From the NCBI GenBank assembly GCA_019648995.1, contig BLXT01005873.1, positions 524,128-546,219 of the forward strand: 22,092 bases of DNA, read 5' to 3'. The notes beneath the pieces were generated by a model. That model had not been told where the DNA came from. It worked only from the letters and a program-made list of their open reading frames with translations, and made no database searches. Positions 9,801 through 18,800 of the stretch are shown here, piece by piece. The first letter of the stretch is position 1. Each line of letters begins with the position of its first letter. The DNA comes from Plakobranchus ocellatus (lineage: Eukaryota; Mollusca; Gastropoda; Plakobranchidae). A program made the position numbers and the translations under genes.

Positions 9801-12800
9801 AAATTTTATGAGGATTTCAAATATAGCAAAATTTTGAGCAAGAGCCTCACCTCTTATGAGTAATAATGGTTCAAAGTGACCTCCCTTTGTTTTCGGAAAT
9901 ATCACTTTCTGCAAGATGTTTCACATTTTGAGCTAGATAAAAAATGAACTATTTCATGACAAATGATACATAACATGGCTAAATTGTATCTAGAAATGCA
10001 CCAGAGGCATAATTTTACGAATTTCACAAGGCAAACAACAAACATAAAGCAGTTTGACATGAAAACACAAGATCTAAGTAAAAAATGGAAGCAACGTTTT
10101 CTTTGAAAAAATCACAGCTTTATTTTAACCGATAAATTAAGCTAAGGCCAAGCATTACAGCTGTCTTAAACATAAATTATAAAAAATTCAAACAAAAGTT
10201 TAGGTCCCCTTGATAGGATCTACAAAGGGATCAGAGAGTCTTGTTATAGTGTCTGTTCCGAAGTGACAAGGCTCTCATCGGCAGTGTTGGGAAAAACCCA
10301 AACCTCCCCTGCTTGCTTGCTTGAGGAAGCTTTGGATCTGAGACAACTGATGAACAATTGCCTGCCATCATCAATCACCTCCAGTACCTGTAGAATTTTA
10401 AAGAGAGAATTTCTAAAGCCACACGGATACGCCGCCCAGCCTCAGCTGCCTTCTTTTCTCGGTACCTGTGGTCCATTTCTCTATAAAAATTTTAAAATAC
10501 AAGTAAAACAAGTGTATCTACTGGTCTTAAAATCATGGAGAATATTCAGACAATTTTTCGATGTCACAAAGGAAAAAAAAAAACCAGTAAGCTAAAAAAG
10601 ACAGTTCTCACCTCCTCAAAGCTTTCTCTCATTCTCTGCCTTCTTCCATGGCTCTAATCAACATCTTGTTTGCAATTTTTTTCTTTTGTCTCATCCCTTC
10701 TCCTTTTACTTGCAAGGCGCTGACGCTCAAGGTATGCCTGATATTACTCTGGCTCCTTCTCTTTCCACTCATTTCGTAGCTTGGTACTCCGAGATGACAT
10801 TTTTCGAACTCCAGTACCTATCAGACTAAAATCATGATAAAGTGCTAAAAGTTATGGTTACTACACTATCAATCATTATCTCAAATTATTAATTTAGCCC
10901 TAAAAAAACGAAAAAAAGAGAAAAGGCATTTTTACTTAAGTTTTGAATAATTGAGTCTGTCCTCAATCTGCAATTTGACTAGCAGACAATTTTATGGAAA
11001 GTAAGAAAAGTTCATAGTATTTAGCCCTATATCTAGATCTACAGAAGTCCAAATCTAGGGAGGCCTAATTAAAAAAAAATCTCGCAAAAATATCTAGATT
11101 TATACAATAAGTACAGTCAACTGGTCTAAACAGTTATTTTCTCATTAAAACAATTTTTTTTCTAACTTGAAAACTGTAATGTCGTTCAGAAACTTGTTTT
11201 AAAGTGTTTCCGTAAACAGACATTCGCACCAGTATTGTTTCAGATATACAACATTCACTGCATTTGTGGTTCCGGTGAAATGACGGGCGCCGCCATTTTG
11301 TTTCCGATCAACGACGTTCGCCACCATAATGGCTGCCACTTGCGTCAAAAGTAATTTTGAACTACCGACGCTCGCATCAGACTGCCCAGTTTCAAGGCTT
11401 AGAGATTGCATACTATTGAATTTGAAAGAAAAAGAAGAAATATTTAACCTAAAACCACACAGAACAACAAAAGGCAAACTAAATTTGGTTTTACCACACT
11501 ACTATAGCCTAAAAGCATCTATGTTTGTCAAAAAATGTTATGGAACACACCGAACTTGTAGATCTAGAGCGAATGTCGGTGCGAAAGTCGATAAGAAACA
11601 CAATTTTAATTGAGCAAAAGCTCTCTACTTACCTTGGCTAAAGGTGAATTCCAATTAGCACAAGAATTGTCGATAAAAAAAGATTGCGTTCGATCTGCTA
11701 TCGGGTTCCAAAGTCGCTGTGAAACAAAAGCTAGATGATAGTAAACTATGTAGCGAACGTCGATCAGTGCCGGAAACACACCGCTTCGAAACGAAATATC
11801 TGATAAAGTGTCTCTAAGTGCACGAAACTTCCGTCTGTCGGGGTTGTATACACACTACTAATATCAAGCATCACGTTTTTACCACCAAAAGAGTGATCAT
11901 GATATCATTACTATTAATAGTGGGCTAGGTCTACGGTCCTCTAATCGGAAACACATGACGCCTGTGCTTAGGCAATTTTAGAACAACCACACATTTCTCT
12001 TCGCTCAGCAAATTGCAGCATTTAATGTGTTTTTAATAGCGTTGACACTTATTCTTGCGTTTAATAACACCTAAAAGGTTTTCAAGAACAATTAGGTTCT
12101 AATAATAGCTTATATTTACATAGTATGTTAAAGTGGGAAATGCTGTGTTTCTGAAAATCGACGTCCGCACAGAAAAAAAAAAATAAAAATAGAAATACAT
12201 CATCAAGTTGCATTTTGTTGCTTCTTGTGTTAATTTGAGGCACAGAAAACACATTGAAAGTTAAATGAATGTTTATTTTGGGTTATCTTTCTCACAACAT
12301 TGTATGCAAGTTGCAACCTCTATACAACCCCCAATTTTGTGAAACCCGCCTTATTGGAATTGTATCATCTGTTAAGTTTTTTTTTTTTTCCTATTGATGG
12401 CCTGATAGAGGGCCTGAAAGTATGAGATCACCCAGTTGTGGACTGGCTATATGCAAAACAACCAAACCAAACATACTTTGTTAGGAAGATTTGAAAAAGC
12501 TTTTGGCATTCTAGACTTAGTTTTCCAAATTCCTTATTTATTAACTAGATCTAGTGTGGAGCCTTTTTATAATTTCAAGATGAAATTTGGCTTCTTTTAT
12601 AGATTTGATCAAATTTCGAATTAGATATACTGCACTATACCTATACATGTAGTTTGCATTGTTTTAGGATCATGAAAATATAGCTTTTTTAGTTGCAGTA
12701 GGCCCTCTTGCAGGCCAATACAAGATTTTGATCACTTGTTGCCAGCCAGTTCAACTTGGCTTGCTTGCATCCATGTTTATACTATTGCAATCATGGCATT

Positions 12801-15800
12801 TCATTATCATTTTTGTAATTAAATGTTGTTGTATTAAAATCACTCTTGTGTTCTAAAATATCAATCGGCACATCATAAAACACTTTTTATTTTTTTTAAT
12901 GTTTCTACGTAACTTTGATATAGATTTTACTTCCATCTGTGGTCTTCTGTCAATTTGCATCCATGAATCTCTGTTGAAAGAAAAGATGATGATGGCTTCT
13001 CTAAAATTAAATCATTTTTACAAATGCATTGTTTTTTTGTTTTTTTTATCATGACTACCCAGTTTCTCCCCAAAAATCATTTGCATGCATCAACTGTCAA
13101 TGATTGTGTGAGTTACGGTAATCCTAACACCTAGATCTAATTTTGGCTGGGACAGCTGATGCAAACAGTGGAACTGGTAGAGCCTTGATGCAACTTGCTA
13201 CACCTACAAATTACAAACATTCTGTTACAAGAAAAATCTAGTTTTACCACAGTTTAATATTAAGTAATTCACCTAATGTAATTATTTTTTCTCACATTCA
13301 ACTCAAAATCATTCTTTGAAGCCAAAAGCCTAGATGCTAAATTCTGAACAAACGAGAGTTCATTCTGCCCTGAGACACATACCTGTCATGATTTTCTATG
13401 GCTTGTAGTGAGACACATACCACTCACGATTGTTTATGTCTTGTTGTGAGACACATACCTCTCTTGATTGTCTCCCGCTTGTTTTGAGACATACCTCTCA
13501 TGATTGTCTATGACTTGTTCTGAGACACATACCTCTCTTGATTGCCTATGGCTTGTTGTGAGACACATACCTCTCTTGATTGTCTATGGCTTGTTGTGAG
13601 ACACATACCTTTCGTGAGTGTCTATGGCTTGTTGTGAGACACATACCTCTCTTGATTGTCTATGACTTGTTGTGAGACACATACCTCTCTTGATTGTCTA
13701 TGGCTTGTTGTGAGACACATACCTCTCATGAGTGTCTATAGCTTGTTGTGAGACACATACCTCTCTTGATTGTCTATGACTTGTTCTGAGACACATAGAC
13801 ATACCTCTCTTGATTGTCTATGACTTGTTCTGAGACACATACCTCTCTTGATTGTCTATGACTTGTTCTGAGACACATACCTCTCATGATTGTCTATGAC
13901 TTGTTGTTCAGCTGTTAATTTTAAACAGAAACAAACAAACAAACCAACCAAAACATTAAACTTCAGGATGCTATATAAACCTAGTCAAAGGGATATGGCA
14001 AAACAATCTTATATTGGATATAGGCCTAGACCTGGAGAGTGGAGATCTACTTTAGCAAAAGTATTTTATGCAAAGGGAAATAACCATACCTTCTTTTGGT
14101 GTAATAAGAAAAAAACTGCTTTAGCTTCTTTTTTATATTTAATTCTTAGGAATGATCTAAACTAATGTTGAAAACATATTTTTAATTGAGACAAACCTAA
14201 AAAGACTTTTTTTAAAATAGAAAATAAAAATATAATTTTTTAAAGCATTATGCATGTTGTAATCGCCATTAAAATATTAAAAGTACCTTGGGAAAAAAAA
14301 TTGATTTTTATATAATTTTAAAAACAAGGATCTCAAAATCTGTTACCTAAGTAGATATTAATTTTTGTATGAGCTTATGCTGCTAAAAATTATCATTCAT
14401 TGGATACATAATACATGATATTCTTTACATGCTGAAAAAATTGAAAATCAGCCAGGGTAACTCAAATTGTGACGCCTGTCATGTGCATTTTGACAATGAA
14501 CCTATCACAGATGTGCATTGATATGAAACACTGCCTGACTCTCCTACATGTATAAGAAAATTCAGATATATAAAAACGTTGAGAATCATTTAGAGCTACC
14601 CGACACTTAGTTTACTTGTTGTAGCAGCTAAAGTCTCTTTTTTACTGACATGCACATATTATTTTTAAAGATAATCAAAGTTTTCCAAGTGAGATGGGTA
14701 AAAAATGTTCAAAGAAATTAACTTATAACCATGGAACTTTAAATCGCGCCCTTATTTCAAAAAGATATGCTACAATGGTATAGCTAGATAGAAAACCAAA
14801 TCAGAATACCCTTTTTTTCCTGTTACATGATAACAATTTTTCTTTTGTTATTATATTTGTCTATGACTTTATTGCATCTTTGTTTGCTTAGCGTGAGCTT
14901 CAGGAGCAAAAAAAACAAGAGGATGAAGTGGAGTTGAAGCAACAGATTGCTCAAGCCTTGGAGCAAAGTCAACGGGAACAAGAGGTATCCTGTTGAAAAA
15001 TAAAGAGTGCTTTTTTTATGCTTAATAAACTGAAAGATTTGAAAGGAGCAACAGCTTTTTATTATAATTCTTTTTTTTGTGGGTACTAAAAAAAATTAGA
15101 TTGGAAAATTTTGAATAGATAAAAAAAAAGGATGAGAATTGATGAACCATTCTGCTATTGAAATTTAAGGTAGTATATTAGTTAAAGTTATCTTTTTTTA
15201 TTTGGGTTGATGGTGCGATAGTTTATTGATATTAAACAACATGTGGAAAAATTAAACAGTCTAAAACCAAAATAAAAAATTAAGATAGCATAAATTTCAT
15301 ATAATCTATATGCCAAACATTATTAAATCGTGTTTTGGGTCAACAAAGTGATGCAAAATATAATCAAATTGGAGAAAATAGATGCTTGGGTAAGTTATTG
15401 TTTAAATGTTGCAATACTTTGATCAAAATACTAGTGAAAAGGAAAAAAAGTATGGGATATCTGTTGTCACAAAATGAGTTACTTGTGGGCATTTCCAAAC
15501 TGATATAAATTGAAAACGATTTATTGAAGATAGTGCAAATTTGCACATGTAAATGTTATCCCCAAGAAATCTGCCAAAATTTGTGTTTGCTTTCAAGTAT
15601 CTCCAGTCTCTTTTGCATAACACATTTGTTGGGCAATTGCTGACAAACGACTCTTTTTGTATGGATAAGTCATATCAAGCAAGGAGGAAAACTTGAGGAT
15701 TCTTTGAGAAACTGTATGTGAAACAACAATCGTGCTACAAAGTATGCCTGTGTTTATAGATTTTTTTGTGCATTTTTCTTAACACTGGATTTAACAACTG

Positions 15801-18800
15801 TGAAAATTTACTTTAAAAGTACATGTAAAAATGAGAAACAAGACTGCAACTAGAATAAATTCAGCATCTTGTAATTGAAAAAATTATGCTATTGTGGATG
15901 TATCTGTTACATAAAAATTTTGATGTGCACCATACAATTTGTAGATAGGCCACTTCCACTTAGCTATAATATAATAAATCTTGTAATTTCTTATTTTGAA
16001 CCTTTAAAAATGGCTTTTTTTTTACATGAGTATATTATTATTTTTTCTCTTCCCTCAGGAAAAGTTCCAAAGGTTTTTGTCGGAGGAGCAAGAAAAGCAG
16101 AGGAAAGCTACAGAGAAAGCCTTAAATGTAAGGGAAAAAAAAAGATAGCGGCCCCCCCTTAAAAAAATGTCCATTTTGTGAACATGGTTCCTACATATTT
16201 TTTGTTTGAGCGATTGTCATACATTACAAAACAAGCCTGCATTTATGTGAAATATAATTTAAACTGAAAAAAAAAATTTCTTCACAATCAAAGTGCTGTG
16301 AGAACAATTTGTGAAATTAATTTTTTTTCATTCATGAAGGAAAAAATTCGGCACAGTTTGTTAAATTTAAATTGGATAAATATGGCAATAAACAAGAAAA
16401 TTGAATTAGAACAATAAACTATGAGGCCTTCAGATCTTTTTTTTAGGGGGTGGGGGTCTTTGGTTAACAGAATAGCAGTTACTTTTCTTTATTATAGCAT
16501 TTATAGTTTAAAAAATATAGTCTGTAAAATAATAGGAAAAAAAAGCAATGCAATAGTTGTGCCTCAAAATTTCAGAAGTTGTAAGAGATTTTAAGATGTT
16601 TTGCAGTCAATATCAAATTTCATATGATGCTTAAATCTGTTGAAGTCTTTTTATGGGAAAATGTTTAAAATATTACCGGTATTCAATTGGCTTTATGTTA
16701 CAGAGAATGACATTTATACCCACTAATTGATCAACATCATGTAATAGAAAACTTAGTTTCAAACAGCTAATAAGATGCCTGATTTAGAAACAGAAAAAAA
16801 GGCTGCTTAAGATTTCTTTTTTTTTGTAAATATGGGCTCTGTTTTGTCCTGTTTTGAGTCTTTAAATTAATAGTGCTTATGTTTTACTGTCCAAATAATC
16901 AGGAGGAAAGACTTGCCTGTCAGGAGAGAATGCAAGAATCTATTGCTGCTGAGGTAGAGAGAGGAAGGGCCAGACTAGAAGAGGCAAAGGTATGTATACT
17001 TCTTGGATGCAATAGATACATGGTGCCTAAGAGAAAGACATTGAGTACTTGTCTATTTTGCCAAAAGTGTTAGAGACACTACTACTACAACTGCTGCTAC
17101 TACTGTAACTGCTTCTGCTGCTATCACTACTGTAAGTGCTGCTGCTCCAATATTCACTTCCATTACTATTGCTAGTCATTCCTTCCTTCCTCCTAATAAT
17201 GCTACTGCTACTACAATCACTAATACCACTACCATCACCTCCACACTGCTGCTACTGCCGCCATTGCTACTGCTAAAACTGCTTCATCAACTAGTTTCTC
17301 CTTGTGCCACAACCACAATTTTAATCTTGACCCGCTATTTTAATTAAAAGTCTTTTTACACTGCAGGCTGAGGCCTCAGACAGACTTGAAGAGGAAAAAA
17401 GGAGGCATGAAACAGCGTTATCCACAGTCAGAGAGGAAGAGAAGCGCCTGGCTCAGGTAAAATAAACAATTTCACTTGTTGTTTGTGCTTGAGACCAGTA
17501 CAATATATTGGAGCTATTAGTAGTCACTTTTCACTCAACCTGAAGGATTCACTTTCTGAGGCAGATTTGGCAGAATGTTGCCATCAGCTCCTGATCATGC
17601 AGGATTCAATACTTCTGAGATCACTAGTGTGATTAACAGGCTCAATCTTACACAATGGTGAAGCCATAACTGCAAATCATGTTTGAAAAAAATGCACATC
17701 TACACCTTTTTCTTCAGAGCTGCTTAAAAAGTGCGGCAGTGTGGCTGATTGTCCACTTAGTGTTAGCTAGTTGTAGTATACAGTAGAATTTGAATAGTTT
17801 ACATCTTTGGACGAAGTATGGCTAGTTTCAAGACATAGACAGATTCAGAATTTTTTAAAGAAGTTACAATGTAGCAAGGTCAGCAGCCCAGCTCCCGGCT
17901 GTAGAAATCGCGAGTCAGCCTATTAAACAAAGAAGGTGGTTCTTTTTCGGTGCTTTCTGAATAGGAAAACCCTAGAAACCTATTTGAAAATTATATATAG
18001 AAATGTTGGGAAATAAACTAGCTTTCAGATGATATAAAAATCTCTCCAATGTTTACCGAAAGTTAAGGGCATTACCGCAGTGTAAAGGCAATGAAGCGAT
18101 GTGAAAGCAGGAAACCATTGGATGGCATAGAAAATTCTCGACTAATCTTGTTTCAAAAATCGTTTGGCACATCAAATCTCGTCATACTTTTAAAATTTTA
18201 CAGCCAATCAGAGCAGAGGATTAACTGGGTGCGGAAGTTTTCTGTTGTGATTCCATAAATTGAAAGTGAAGAAGCAACAAATAAAGTTGAGAGCGTTTTT
18301 TTTCCATCTTGGAGACAGTTTTTCTTATTTTCAAGTTGAGGAGCTTGCGGGATAGCTGAAGTCTATTGTATTTAAAAATCATTGTTTTCTAAAGACTAGA
18401 AATATTTTGATTAATTTTTTATTTGCACTTCCTCACTTAAACTCCTCTGAGTACAACTTGGTACACAAGCCATCTGTCTGGAACCCTAGGGAGCCGAGGC
18501 AAAACTGCAGCCGTAAGGATAATGTCATGCAGTTGTGGAAAAACCCAGCCTGAGATCTTATGTAAAAAACACTGAAAAAACAGGGTTGCTTTTTATTATT
18601 GTGACCATTACCTGTACACAACCTACAGCAGATAAATTCTGCACATTTGAGAAAGAAAACAATAGAAAGCTATGTTATGATGCCAAAAACTTTTTACATC
18701 CTATAAGCCTGATTTCATCTATTTGCACCTCCTGTAGTGATCTATACTGCTTTTAGGGCTCTCACCTATGTTTTTACTTCATCTCTGCCAGGAGCAAATG

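Larger units (their letters stand above)
9708..12350. mobile_element. Terminal-inverted-repeat DNA transposon, family unassigned, carrying a broken spliced gene
   Basis: The left end GGCGGGTTTCACAAAACTGG (9708-9727) is inverted at 12331-12350, whose reverse complement is GGCGGGTTTCACAAAATTGG: 19 of 20 identical. TTAT lies immediately outside both ends (9704-9707 and 12351-12354), as a target duplication should. Enclosed: 2643 bp, much richer in CpG than the rest of the intron between about 11220 and 11830, with a minus-strand gene-like structure (10119-11296). No DDE transposase, helicase or reverse transcriptase is visible, so it is nonautonomous or decayed. A three-base TTA duplication would suit PIF/Harbinger, but a four-base TTAT fits the symmetry better; I cannot name the family. 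It lies in a CCDC91 intron and should be spliced out. Confidence 0.72.

Noticed and set aside
10263-10595. 110-codon + strand frame inside the transposon
   Set aside because: The opposite strand has better coding evidence (splice signals and basic helical peptides), and this frame shows no motif.
11199-11477. 92-codon minus-strand frame across the CpG patch
   Set aside because: It overlaps both the YY1-type ATG, in another frame, and the divergent + frame. No domain or splice support was found.
13371-13906. CRISPR-like array
   Set aside because: The units are contiguous near-identical 38-mers with no unique spacers, in an animal intron; it is a minisatellite.
13890-14165. 91-codon + strand frame after the minisatellite
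   Set aside because: It begins inside the repeat and runs through AAAC repeats. It shows no homology that I can see.
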